A model generated the notes under the pieces. That model saw only the letters and a list, made by a program, of their open reading frames with translations, made no database searches and was not told where the DNA came from. From assembly GCA_945874125.1 (NCBI GenBank), contig CAMCFB010000009.1, positions 1 to 36,822 of the forward strand: a DNA stretch of 36,822 nt, written 5' to 3'. Source of the DNA: Verrucomicrobia subdivision 6 bacterium. Its GTDB lineage: Bacteria; Verrucomicrobiota; Verrucomicrobiia; Methylacidiphilales; Verrucolacustridaceae. Each line of letters starts with the position of its first letter. Within the stretch, counting starts at the first letter, position 1. The position numbers and the translations under genes are program-made. Shown here in pieces: positions 8,958 through 16,443 of the stretch.

Positions 8958-9056
8958 CAAAAATCCGCCCCACAACCCCTTGCCCATCAACATCTTGCGT
9001 GGGGTCGTAGGTCATATAAGTCGTTTCCCATCAATACTTTGCAAGGCGATTTTTCG
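8958..9056. repeat. ~99-bp dispersed element, copy B
   Basis: This is a diverged copy of the element at 1739-1837. Bases 8980-9056 match 1761-1837 at 56 of 77 positions by hand count, with conserved blocks CAACATCTT, TGGGGTC, CATATAA and ATTTTTCG. The ends still mirror each other (left CAAAAATCCGCC, right GGCGATTTTTCG), but the central palindrome has decayed to TGGGGTCGTAGGTCA. Two subunits 44 bases apart, beginning near 8980 and 9024, share CCCATCAA followed by a CTTTGC-like tail. Confidence 0.65.
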
Positions 9057-9060
9057 AATT

Positions 9061-9074
9061 TGGGGTCGTAGGTC
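9061..9074. repeat. Extra copy of repeat core TGGGGTCGTAGGTC
   Basis: The 14 bases are identical to the core of copy B at 9000-9013, 61 bases upstream. A related segment lies inverted to the left of copy A (1724-1738, GGTCCTACCTAACCC), also next to the AAAAATCG end. This suggests the repeating unit is larger than 99 bp or occurs in short arrays. Confidence 0.55.
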
Positions 9075-9113
9075 GGTTGCCTGCGCCTCAGATTCAGATA
9101 AGTTAAACATCCT

Positions 9114-9911
9114 TTGAAAAAAACCCCGCCCCAAGCTCAGCCCCTTCAAGACACCCAATCCTCGCCCGATACCCGAAATCTCCGGATCGATAAGGTCGGC
9201 GTCAAAGGTCTCCGCTACCCCATCCTCGTCCGCGACCGCGCCCACGCGACCCAAAACACCGTCGCCACCGTCTCCCTCGCCGTCGATCTCCCCCACCAGT
9301 TCAAAGGCACCCACATGAGCCGCTTCCTCGAAGTTCTCCAAGAACACGGCAGCCTCATTCATGTCGAAAGCATTCCCGCCATCCTCCGCGCCCTCCAACA
9401 ACGCCTCCAAGCCGACTCCGCCCACCTCGAACTCGACTTTCCTTACTTCATCGAAAAAAAATCTCCCGTCACCGCCTCCCCCGGCCTCGTCGACTATCAG
9501 ATCCACTTCGACGCCTCCCTCCATGGAAAAGATCTCCGCTTCAAAGTCGCCGTCACCGTTCCCGTCACCACTCTCTGCCCATGCAGTAAAGCCATCAGCG
9601 AGCGCGGCGCCCACAATCAACGCGGCCTCGTCCGCCTCGAAGTCACCTTCGGCAAAACCGTTTGGATCGAGGATCTCGTCACCCTCGTCGAATCGTGCGC
9701 CAGCTCCGAAATCTTCTCCCTCCTGAAACGACCCGATGAAAAACACGTGACCGAACGCGCCTACGACAACCCCGTTTTCGTCGAAGACCTCGTCCGCGCC
9801 ATCTCCCTGCGGTGCGACTCCCACCCCGACATTAACTGGTACCGCGTCGAAGCCGAAAATTTCGAGAGCATCCACAATCACAGCGCCTACGCCATGATTG
9901 AGCGCGGCTAA
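9114..9911 (+). CDS. folE2: GTP cyclohydrolase FolE2 (type IB)
   Basis: FolE2 makes 7,8-dihydroneopterin triphosphate from GTP for folate or queuosine-type pathways; type IB enzymes can work without zinc. At 265 aa the length is normal. Motifs: VGVKGLRYPI, GTHMSRFLE (residues 65-73), the catalytic-site CPCSKAISERGAHNQRG with C155 and C157, and a C-terminal SxHNHSAYA segment. The only start before the conserved region is TTG 9114, just downstream of an in-frame TAA at 9099; no Shine-Dalgarno sequence precedes it. A long open frame on the opposite strand (9012-9947) is a compositional shadow. Confidence 0.93.
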   Translation: MKKTPPQAQPLQDTQSSPDTRNLRIDKVGVKGLRYPILVRDRAHATQNTVATVSLAVDLPHQFKGTHMSRFLEVLQEHGSLIHVESIPAILRALQQRLQADSAHLELDFPYFIEKKSPVTASPGLVDYQIHFDASLHGKDLRFKVAVTVPVTTLCPCSKAISERGAHNQRGLVRLEVTFGKTVWIEDLVTLVESCASSEIFSLLKRPDEKHVTERAYDNPVFVEDLVRAISLRCDSHPDINWYRVEAENFESIHNHSAYAMIERG

Positions 9912-9976
9912 GGCCGCCCGCGTCATCCCCCTTTTTCCCATCGGCACACCCTCGGGCTTTACCCTATCGTATCGTC

Positions 9977-10726
9977 ATGTCCCCTGTCCTCCTCATCGCC
10001 ATCCTCGTCGGACTGGCGGGCCAAATTGTCGACGGCACCCTCGGCATGGCCTACGGCGTCACCTGCTCCTCCTTTCTCCTCGCTCTCGGCACCGCTCCCG
10101 CCCTCGTCAGCTACTCGGTCAAAGTCTCTGAAATTTTCACCACGGGCGTCAGCGGCATCAGCCACCTCTTCCACCAGAACGTCAACAAAACCCTCTTCCT
10201 CGAATTGTGTATTCCCGGAGTGTTAGGGGGCGTCACCGGCGCCTACCTTCTTTCCAATTTCCCTGGCGAAATGCTGAAACCTTGGATTAGCGGTTATCTC
10301 ATCCTCATGGGCGGCTACATCTTTTGGCGCGCCAACCACAAGCCCATCGCCGTCGACCCCAGCGCCACCCGAGCCATCCCCCTCGCCCTCACCGGCGGAT
10401 TCCTCGACGCCGTCGGCGGAGGGGGCTGGGGCCCCGTCGTCACCTCCACTCTCCTCGCCAAAGGACACCAACCCCGCTACGTCATCGGCTCGGTTAATAT
10501 GGCCGAATTTTTTGTCACCCTTAGCCAAGCCCTCACTTTCTTCTTTTTCTTAAAATTAGAAAACCTGCCCATCATCGCCGGCCTCATTCTCGGGGGCGTC
10601 ATCGCCGCGCCCTTCGCCGCCAAGATCTGCAAAATCTTGCCCGCCAAAACCATGATGCGGCTGGTGGGCGTCCTCCTCGTCGTCGTCAGCACGCACACGC
10701 TTCTCCGCGCTCTGGGCAAAATCTAG
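9977..10726 (+). CDS. TSUP-family (TauE/SafE, DUF81) membrane permease
   Basis: This is a predicted inner-membrane anion or sulfur-compound exporter of the TauE/SafE family, 249 aa with about seven to eight hydrophobic segments. The two internally similar halves typical of the family begin at LVGLAGQIVDGTLGMAYGV and LTGGFLDAVGGGGWGPVVTSTLL; the GGGGWGP turn is the family signature. It lies 65 bases after folE2 and 20 bases before the ABC-F gene on the same strand. The substrate cannot be predicted. The leader before ATG 9977 is pyrimidine-rich with no Shine-Dalgarno motif. Confidence 0.9.
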   Translation: MSPVLLIAILVGLAGQIVDGTLGMAYGVTCSSFLLALGTAPALVSYSVKVSEIFTTGVSGISHLFHQNVNKTLFLELCIPGVLGGVTGAYLLSNFPGEMLKPWISGYLILMGGYIFWRANHKPIAVDPSATRAIPLALTGGFLDAVGGGGWGPVVTSTLLAKGHQPRYVIGSVNMAEFFVTLSQALTFFFFLKLENLPIIAGLILGGVIAAPFAAKICKILPAKTMMRLVGVLLVVVSTHTLLRALGKI

Positions 10727-10746
10727 CCCCTGCCCGCCCTTTCCCC

Positions 10747-12726
10747 ATGCTCACGCTTTCTCAACTCAGCAAATCGTTCGCGGGTCGCACTCTCTTCAGC
10801 GACGTCTCCCTCCAAATTAACCGCGAAGACCGCATCGGGCTCGTCGGCCCCAACGGCGCGGGCAAATCCACTCTCTTCTCCCTCATCCTCGGCGAGGCCA
10901 GCCCAGACGAGGGACGCGTCACCCTCGAAAAAAATGTCACCATGGGCTTTCTCCCGCAAGAGTCCGCCCCCGCCGGAAATGAAACCATCCTCGAACTCGC
11001 CTGCGCTACCTCACCCGAAATGTCCCGCGTCCAGCAAGCCATCCAGCGGCACGAAGCCGCCGGCACCTTGGAAGACCCCGAGTATCACGAGGCCATCGAC
11101 ACCTTCACCGAACTCGGCGGCTGGCAACTCGAACCCCGCGCCAAACAGATTCTCAGCGGCCTCGCTTTTCGGGATGCCGACTTCACCCGCAAAGCCAAAG
11201 CCCTCAGCGGCGGTTGGATCATGCGCGCCCACCTCGCCCGCCTGCTCGTGCAAGAGCCCGATCTCCTCCTCTTGGACGAACCCACCAACCACCTCGACCT
11301 CGAATCCCTCGTCTGGTTTCAAGAGTATCTGCGCAACTACCCCGGCGCCATTCTCATGATCTCCCACGACCGCGAGTTTCTCAACCAACTGGTCGGCTCG
11401 ATCGTGGAAATCTCCCAAGCCAAACTGCACCGCTACCGCGGCAACTACGACAAGTACGTCGTCGAAAAAGCCGCGCGGGAAGAGCAACACCTCGCCGCCT
11501 ACAAGAATCAGCAAAAGGAGATCGCCTCCCTCCAGCAGTTCGCCGATCGCTTTCGCGCCAAAGCGAGTAAAGCCTCTCAAGCTCAGAGCAAACTGAAACA
11601 GATCGATCGGATGGAGAAAATCGAAGCCCCCGTCTCGGCTACCCGCTCCATTAAATTCACCTTTCCCCAGCCCGTCCGCAGTGGTCTCCGCGTCATCACG
11701 CTCAAGGAGGTCGCCCACACCTACTCCAATACCGACGGCTCAGGCGATCTTCCCGTCTATCGGAATCTCAACTTCGAGGCCGAGCGCGGCCAACGAACCG
11801 TTCTCGTCGGCCCGAACGGCGCGGGCAAATCCACCCTGCTCAAACTTTTGGGGGGCGCCCTGCCCATCCAAACGGGCGAACGCCTCTTAGGCCACAACGT
11901 TCGCGTCGGCTACTTTTCCCAGCACCGCGGCGATACGCTCAATATGAATCACCAAGTTCTCGAATCTGTTCTTCACTCCCCCAACCCCGTCAGCGAGCAA
12001 ACCGCCCGCACCGTTCTCGGTTCCTTTCTCTTTCGCGGGGACGATGTTTTTAAAACGGTCGGCGTCCTCAGCGGCGGAGAAAAATCCCGCCTCGCCCTCG
12101 TCAAACTCCTCCTCGACCCGCCCAACCTTCTCTTGATGGACGAGCCGACCACCCATTTGGATATCGGCTCCATCGATGCCCTCATCACCGCCCTCCGCCA
12201 ATATGAGGGCACCCTGATCTTCATTAGCCACGATGTTCACTTCATCCGCGCCATGGCCACCACCGTGCTCCACATCAGCGCCGGTCACCTTACCCCCTAC
12301 GCGGGGGATTATCAGTACTACCTCGACAAATCCTGCGCCACCTCCGAACGTGCCGCCCTGACGGCGGGGGAGCAGCTCTCGAATGCTCAGCCCATCGCCC
12401 CGCCCAGACCGGCTCCCTCCACCTCGTCCGAGAAAACCCCCACCCCGCGCAAAAGCAAAGAACAGAAACGAGCCGAAGCCGAAGCCCGCCAAGCCAAAAG
12501 CCAACTCAAGAAACAACACGCCACCCAAATCGCCGACTTGGAAAAAAGAATTCTCGCCCTCGAAACCCGCCTCGCCGAAATCACCGCCGAACTGGAAAAA
12601 CCAGAAACCTACCAAGCCAACGGAGCCGCGGTCACCCTCAGTCGCGAATCGGTCAACGTCAGCGCCACGCTCGAACAACTGATAGCCGAAGGACTTCTCC
12701 TCTCCTCCCAGACCACGGAAGATTAG
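10747..12726 (+). CDS. ABC-F family ATP-binding protein (YheS/Uup-like)
   Basis: This soluble protein has two ABC ATPase domains and no membrane segment; ABC-F members act on the ribosome in translation control or antibiotic protection. ABC1: Walker A GPNGAGKST (~residues 36-44), signature LSGGWIMRAHLARLL, Walker B LLLLDEPTNHLD. The linker (~residues 235-300) is charged and helical, as in P-site tRNA interaction motifs. ABC2: GPNGAGKST, LSGGEKSRLALVKLL, LLLMDEPTTHLD. After ABC2 comes a Pro/Ser-rich spacer and a Lys/Glu/Ala coiled coil to residue 659, as in YheS or Uup. Its TAG stop overlaps the convergent umuC stop by four bases. Which ABC-F subfamily it belongs to is uncertain. Confidence 0.92.
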   Translation: MLTLSQLSKSFAGRTLFSDVSLQINREDRIGLVGPNGAGKSTLFSLILGEASPDEGRVTLEKNVTMGFLPQESAPAGNETILELACATSPEMSRVQQAIQRHEAAGTLEDPEYHEAIDTFTELGGWQLEPRAKQILSGLAFRDADFTRKAKALSGGWIMRAHLARLLVQEPDLLLLDEPTNHLDLESLVWFQEYLRNYPGAILMISHDREFLNQLVGSIVEISQAKLHRYRGNYDKYVVEKAAREEQHLAAYKNQQKEIASLQQFADRFRAKASKASQAQSKLKQIDRMEKIEAPVSATRSIKFTFPQPVRSGLRVITLKEVAHTYSNTDGSGDLPVYRNLNFEAERGQRTVLVGPNGAGKSTLLKLLGGALPIQTGERLLGHNVRVGYFSQHRGDTLNMNHQVLESVLHSPNPVSEQTARTVLGSFLFRGDDVFKTVGVLSGGEKSRLALVKLLLDPPNLLLMDEPTTHLDIGSIDALITALRQYEGTLIFISHDVHFIRAMATTVLHISAGHLTPYAGDYQYYLDKSCATSERAALTAGEQLSNAQPIAPPRPAPSTSSEKTPTPRKSKEQKRAEAEARQAKSQLKKQHATQIADLEKRILALETRLAEITAELEKPETYQANGAAVTLSRESVNVSATLEQLIAEGLLLSSQTTED

Positions 12727-14027
12727 ACCCGCCTCGACCCACTTCCTAGCACCGCCACCGGCAGATCCCTCCAGCAAGTGGTATACGCGGGCGACCTCTG
12801 CCCACTCTTCATCCGCCAGCGTTGGGGCGAATGTTTCGAGCCCATCGAGCCTCGGGTAATGACAGGATTTTTTCGGTCCCCTAACCGCTGATTGATCCGA
12901 TCCACAATCGCATCCACTTCTCTCTGCGCTTTTCTCACTCCATCCAAATCCAAGCACCCCTGCACCGCCTCCGACCGAACCAGACCAGTCAAACTCACCC
13001 CTGTCTTCTGGTACCGATACCCTTTCCGATAGATTTCGTGCAACAACTCCCGCGCTCGCCCCATCAACTCACTGGTGGAAGCGGTTGGTTCATCCAAATT
13101 CAATCCCGCCGCCGGACAGTACTGCGCCTCCCCCGCCCGGAACCGATTCGTCTGCAAAAACACGTCGATCCGAGAAGCCCGCAAACCAAACCGCCGCACC
13201 TTCTCGCTCGCCCGGGCCACATGATGGGCCAGCGCCTCCTCCACCTCCTCCAATCTCTCCAGCGGCGTGCCAAAGGAGCGACTCGCCATCACTCCCTTGC
13301 GGTCGGGCGGAATCTCCTCCCACGGCAAACAGGAAACCCCGTTCATCTCCCACCACATCCGCTCTCCCACCACTCCCAAACTTTTCCGGATCTGCCGTGA
13401 ATCCGCTCGCCGAAACTCCGCCGCCGTCCGAATTCCCAACCCCGCCAAGCGCCCGGCCAGCCGCTTGCCCACCCCCCAAAGCCCGTCACACGGCACTCTC
13501 TCCATCCATTTCTCCAAATCTGCCACCGCGTCCAGATCGAACACCCCTCCCGTCTCCTCCCGCCTCTTTTTGGCTTCCCGATTGGCGAGCTTGGCCAACA
13601 TCTTTGTCCCTGCCAGCCCGATGCACACCGGAATCCCCGTCCACCGCAACACCTTCGCCCGCAAAGCTCGCGCCTCCGCCTCGCCAAACTCCTGCGGCAA
13701 CTTCAAAAAGGCCTCGTCAATCGAGTACACCTCCATCTCCACGGCCGACTCCCGCAAGATCGACATCACCCGCGCCGACATATCTCCATACAAGGTGTAG
13801 TTCGAACTGAACACTTTCACCCCGTGCTTCTGGATGACCCCCTCCTGCTCATGCCTCGGCGCCCCCATCGGAATCCCCAAGGCTTTCGCCTCCTCACTTC
13901 GCGAAATAATGCACCCATCATTATTGGAAAGAACGACCACCGGCTTGCCGGACAAAGAAGGCGCAAAAATCCTCTCGCAGGAACAGAAGAAATTATTGCA
14001 ATCCACCAACGCCAACCGCTGCTTCAT
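12723..14027 (-). CDS. umuC: DNA polymerase V catalytic subunit UmuC (Y family)
   Basis: UmuC is an error-prone translesion polymerase, 434 aa from ATG 14027, two bases after the umuD stop. The catalytic region starts LALVDCNNFFCSCERIF and has NNDGCIISRS and YSIDEAFLKL (metal-binding Asp and Glu). The little-finger region follows, then the typical C-terminal SPQRWRMKSGQRSPAYTTCWRDLPV, after which only about ten residues remain. A longer frame upstream would overlap umuD and is rejected. Pairing with umuD distinguishes it from DinB. Plasmid or phage origin is possible for umuDC, but nothing mobile lies nearby. Confidence 0.95.
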   Translation of the reverse strand: MKQRLALVDCNNFFCSCERIFAPSLSGKPVVVLSNNDGCIISRSEEAKALGIPMGAPRHEQEGVIQKHGVKVFSSNYTLYGDMSARVMSILRESAVEMEVYSIDEAFLKLPQEFGEAEARALRAKVLRWTGIPVCIGLAGTKMLAKLANREAKKRREETGGVFDLDAVADLEKWMERVPCDGLWGVGKRLAGRLAGLGIRTAAEFRRADSRQIRKSLGVVGERMWWEMNGVSCLPWEEIPPDRKGVMASRSFGTPLERLEEVEEALAHHVARASEKVRRFGLRASRIDVFLQTNRFRAGEAQYCPAAGLNLDEPTASTSELMGRARELLHEIYRKGYRYQKTGVSLTGLVRSEAVQGCLDLDGVRKAQREVDAIVDRINQRLGDRKNPVITRGSMGSKHSPQRWRMKSGQRSPAYTTCWRDLPVAVLGSGSRRV

Positions 14028-14029
14028 CT

Positions 14030-14458
14030 CTACCTCGCCGGATGAATGACAAATGCCACCACCCCCCAAATAACCAACTCCTGATCCCCCGAAATTTCCA
14101 TTCGAGGAAATTGCTCGTTCGCCGCCTCCAAGTAAATCCGCCCCTCAAAACTTCGAAACCGCTTCACCGTGAACTCCCCATCAATCATCGCCACCACGAT
14201 CTTTCGGTCCGTCGGAGCCAAGGAGCGATCCACCACCAAAATATCCCCCGACGCAATTCCCGCGTCTTGCATCGACTCCCCCTTCACCCGCACAAAAAAA
14301 GTTGCCGCGGGATTCCGAATCAATTCCTCATTTAAATCGATCGACCGCTCCAGGTGATCGTCCGCCGGCGAAGGAAATCCCGCCTGCACTCGGGCCGAGA
14401 AAAGGGGAAGGCTCAACTCTGTCCGCCGGGCAAAAGGTATCGGAGCATCCACTTTCAT
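14030..14458 (-). CDS. umuD: UmuD-like self-cleaving translesion-synthesis protein
   Basis: This is an S24 peptidase-type protein, 142 aa, without a DNA-binding domain. RecA filaments trigger its self-cleavage and the product pairs with UmuC. The cleavage site is A26-G27 in VQAGFPSPADD; catalytic Ser62 is in GESMQDAGI and Lys99 in GEFTVKRF. The gene is immediately upstream of umuC. A 14-bp dyad TCGTC-N4-GACGA lies 28-41 bases before the start and may be its LexA-type operator. lexA and recA are not in the window. Confidence 0.93.
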   Translation of the reverse strand: MKVDAPIPFARRTELSLPLFSARVQAGFPSPADDHLERSIDLNEELIRNPAATFFVRVKGESMQDAGIASGDILVVDRSLAPTDRKIVVAMIDGEFTVKRFRSFEGRIYLEAANEQFPRMEISGDQELVIWGVVAFVIHPAR

Positions 14459-14485
14459 CCGTTCACTTTACCCCCACCCCACGCC

Positions 14486-14499
14486 TCGTCCAGTGACGA
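14486..14499. promoter_or_regulatory. Candidate operator TCGTC-N4-GACGA upstream of umuDC
   Basis: This perfect 5-bp inverted repeat with a four-base spacer (TCGTCCAGTGACGA) lies in the 107-bp gap between umuD and the divergent EamA gene. It has the 5-N4-5 geometry of some LexA boxes (for example the CGAAC-N4-GTTCG type), but a different sequence. One such dyad could occur by chance in a gap this size. Confidence 0.35.
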
Positions 14500-14565
14500 A
14501 AGCCTGCCACTCGCACCCAAGATTATCCTCTGGTTGCTCTTCCTCGTTTTTTCTAAGATTCCTGC

Positions 14566-15558
14566 ATGCCTTCGGCCCCCAGTGGCTTTCGAATCCCTAG
14601 CTCGGCTTGGATCTGGATTGCCATCCTCATCTCCGCTGCCTCCAACTCGATTGTCGCCAAACTGCACGATCTCGGGGCCTGTCATCTCGCACCCGACGGC
14701 AAAAACCCGATCAGCTTTTGCAACATCTTCTTCACCGGCAGCGTCGTCGCCTTTTTCACGCTGTTCCTCACTCACCCAAAAGAGGTTCGCCCCACGAACC
14801 TGCGTGGGTACTCCACCCAAGAGTGGTGGCTGACTCTCATCTCCGCGGCACTGGCCGGCGCCATCGCCCCGATTATGTTCTTCAAGGCATTGGCCGAAAC
14901 CACCGTGACCAATGTGGTGCTCATTCAAACGATCGAAATTCCCATGGTGCTGGCCCTGGCTTGGCTCTTCCGCCGAGAACGCTCCAGCCCCACCGCCATC
15001 GCCGGAGCCATGATCGCCCTCACTGGGGTCGCTCTGACTGCCCTCATCGGCCACGAGGGACAAATCCATCTCATGCGGGGCGATATCTTCACCATGGTGG
15101 GAACTTTCAGCGGCGTTTTGGCCACCCAACTCAGCCGAGGTGTTTTGCAAAGAATGTCCCCGATCCTCTATGGCATCATCCGAAATAGTCTTGGCTCCGT
15201 CCTTTTCGCCCTCATCGTTTTGCGTGTGTATGGACCGTCCCACTTCGGTGAAGTTTTTACCCCTTACTTGTGGAAGTGGACCCTCGTCTACGGCTCCATC
15301 GTTGTCGTTGGAGGACAACTGACCTGGCTCCGAGGGGTCCGGGATGCCCACGCCAGTGATATCGCCCTAGCCGTCGCTTTTGGTCCGGTGGCGGGAGTCC
15401 TCTTCGCCTACCTTATTCTCGGCGAAAAACCCACCCTGGCTCAGTATGTCGGGGGTGCCGTCATTATGTGCGGTGTCGCCCTTCATCTCATCTCGGAACG
15501 CAAATCTGCCATCCCCAGCCCCGAATCCATTTCGAACTCTGCCTTTCGCGGAGTCTAA
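14566..15558 (+). CDS. EamA/DMT-superfamily transporter
   Basis: This is a predicted inner-membrane drug/metabolite exporter, 330 aa, with about ten hydrophobic helices arranged as two EamA repeats. The first repeat ends near the helix VVLIQTIEIPMVLALAWLF, followed by the RRERSSPTAIAGAMIALTG motif. The second ends at VAGVLFAYLILGEKPTLAQYVGGAVIMCGV, the typical EamA C-terminal pattern. It is divergent from umuDC and ends 19 bases from the convergent cyclase gene. The substrate is unknown. ATG 14566 has no Shine-Dalgarno motif. Confidence 0.88.
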   Translation: MPSAPSGFRIPSSAWIWIAILISAASNSIVAKLHDLGACHLAPDGKNPISFCNIFFTGSVVAFFTLFLTHPKEVRPTNLRGYSTQEWWLTLISAALAGAIAPIMFFKALAETTVTNVVLIQTIEIPMVLALAWLFRRERSSPTAIAGAMIALTGVALTALIGHEGQIHLMRGDIFTMVGTFSGVLATQLSRGVLQRMSPILYGIIRNSLGSVLFALIVLRVYGPSHFGEVFTPYLWKWTLVYGSIVVVGGQLTWLRGVRDAHASDIALAVAFGPVAGVLFAYLILGEKPTLAQYVGGAVIMCGVALHLISERKSAIPSPESISNSAFRGV

Positions 15559-15577
15559 TCCTCCGCCCGCGTTTTCG

Positions 15578-16396
15578 TTACACCAGCGCCACCAATCGGG
15601 CAGGGCCGCCCGAAGAGCCCGCAACCATGGGCCCACCTGCAATCAAGAAGGCGCCCGTGGCAGGAAGCCGATCCAAGCGAGCCACACACTCCATTCCCCA
15701 ATGCCCGGCTCCCAGCCATTGGCAGTGCACGGGAAAGTCAGCCGCCGGACCATAATCCAGCGAGAGGGTATCGACACAGATCCCTTGAATCCTCCTTTCG
15801 CGTAAAAGAAAGTCGGTTGCCTCTTCATGAAATCCCGGGAAATGCATCACCCCTTTTGCATCTGCATTTCTGAACTTCTTGGTTTGAAGATGCTCCTCCC
15901 AACCGCTCCACATGGCCACGATTCCGCCCTCCGGCAAGGATCCATACTTTTTTTCCCAGTTCTTCAGATCCTCTGGGGTCAATCGGGCGTCGGGATTTCG
16001 ACTCGCTTCAGCCCGGATATCGACCACCGCCAGCGGCCCGACGAGGTCAGAAATAGAAATCTGATCGGCACTCTCCTTGCCACCAAAATGCAACGGCGCG
16101 TCCATGTGCGTGCCGGTGTGCTCGTCGATCGACCAGTGATAGGCATGGTAACCAGGGGGTCTGGGTCCGACGTTATGATCCTCAAGTTTCAATTGAGGCT
16201 TGCCGGTGAAGGTCGGGAAATCGGAAGTAATGCGATGCGTCAGATCGACTACCCTGGAAAACGAGAAGGATTTAGCAGCCTCCGCCTTGGCAGAAATTGG
16301 CAGCAGGGCGCCAGCCGTGACTGCCGCCGCGCGCTGAAGAAAAGATCTCCGGCTTAGTTTTTCAGCCACGAACTCCCGGCAGTTGGGCAGACACAT
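15578..16396 (-). CDS. Tat-exported cyclase-family (kynurenine formamidase-like) hydrolase
   Basis: This is a metal-dependent hydrolase of the cyclase/KynB superfamily, 272 aa. The N-terminus carries a twin-arginine signal (SRRSFLQ, residues 15-21) and a hydrophobic stretch ending near PISAKAEA, so the enzyme should act in the periplasm. The core contains VVDLTHRITSDFPTF, the metal motif HTGTHMDAPLHF (93-104), the GWEEH loop and a C-terminal PVHCQWLGAGHWGMECVARLD. GTG 16369, with GGGAG upstream, is an alternative start that keeps the signal. No kynurenine-pathway gene is nearby, so the substrate is unknown. Confidence 0.87.
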   Translation of the reverse strand: MCLPNCREFVAEKLSRRSFLQRAAAVTAGALLPISAKAEAAKSFSFSRVVDLTHRITSDFPTFTGKPQLKLEDHNVGPRPPGYHAYHWSIDEHTGTHMDAPLHFGGKESADQISISDLVGPLAVVDIRAEASRNPDARLTPEDLKNWEKKYGSLPEGGIVAMWSGWEEHLQTKKFRNADAKGVMHFPGFHEEATDFLLRERRIQGICVDTLSLDYGPAADFPVHCQWLGAGHWGMECVARLDRLPATGAFLIAGGPMVAGSSGGPARLVALV

Positions 16397-16443
16397 GACC
16401 TCACTATCCCTCGTCTCCCTCCCCCCGCAATCCCCGACTGTTT

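Larger units (their letters stand above)
8804..9113. other. Divergent aroB-folE2 intergenic region
   Basis: This 310-base stretch separates the divergent starts of aroB and folE2 and must hold both promoters, but no convincing -35/-10 pair is visible. It contains copy B of the dispersed element (8958-9056) and an extra 14-base repeat of its core just after it (9061-9074). No ORF with homology, tRNA or riboswitch is recognised. Confidence 0.6.

Noticed and set aside
9012-9947. A 311-codon - strand frame opposite folE2
   Set aside because: Low-complexity Gly/Asp/Phe/Glu translation mirroring folE2 codons; folE2 has clear catalytic motifs.
11011-12957. Long - strand frames opposite the ABC-F gene (11011-11718, 11887-12957)
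   Set aside because: Gly/Phe/Glu-rich shadows without motifs; the ABC-F gene explains the DNA.
12723-14458. umuDC as a sign of a mobile element
   Set aside because: No transposase, plasmid or phage gene and no clear composition shift at its borders.
14455-15351. A 298-codon - strand frame opposite the EamA gene
   Set aside because: No motif, low complexity, and it overlaps a clear membrane transporter.
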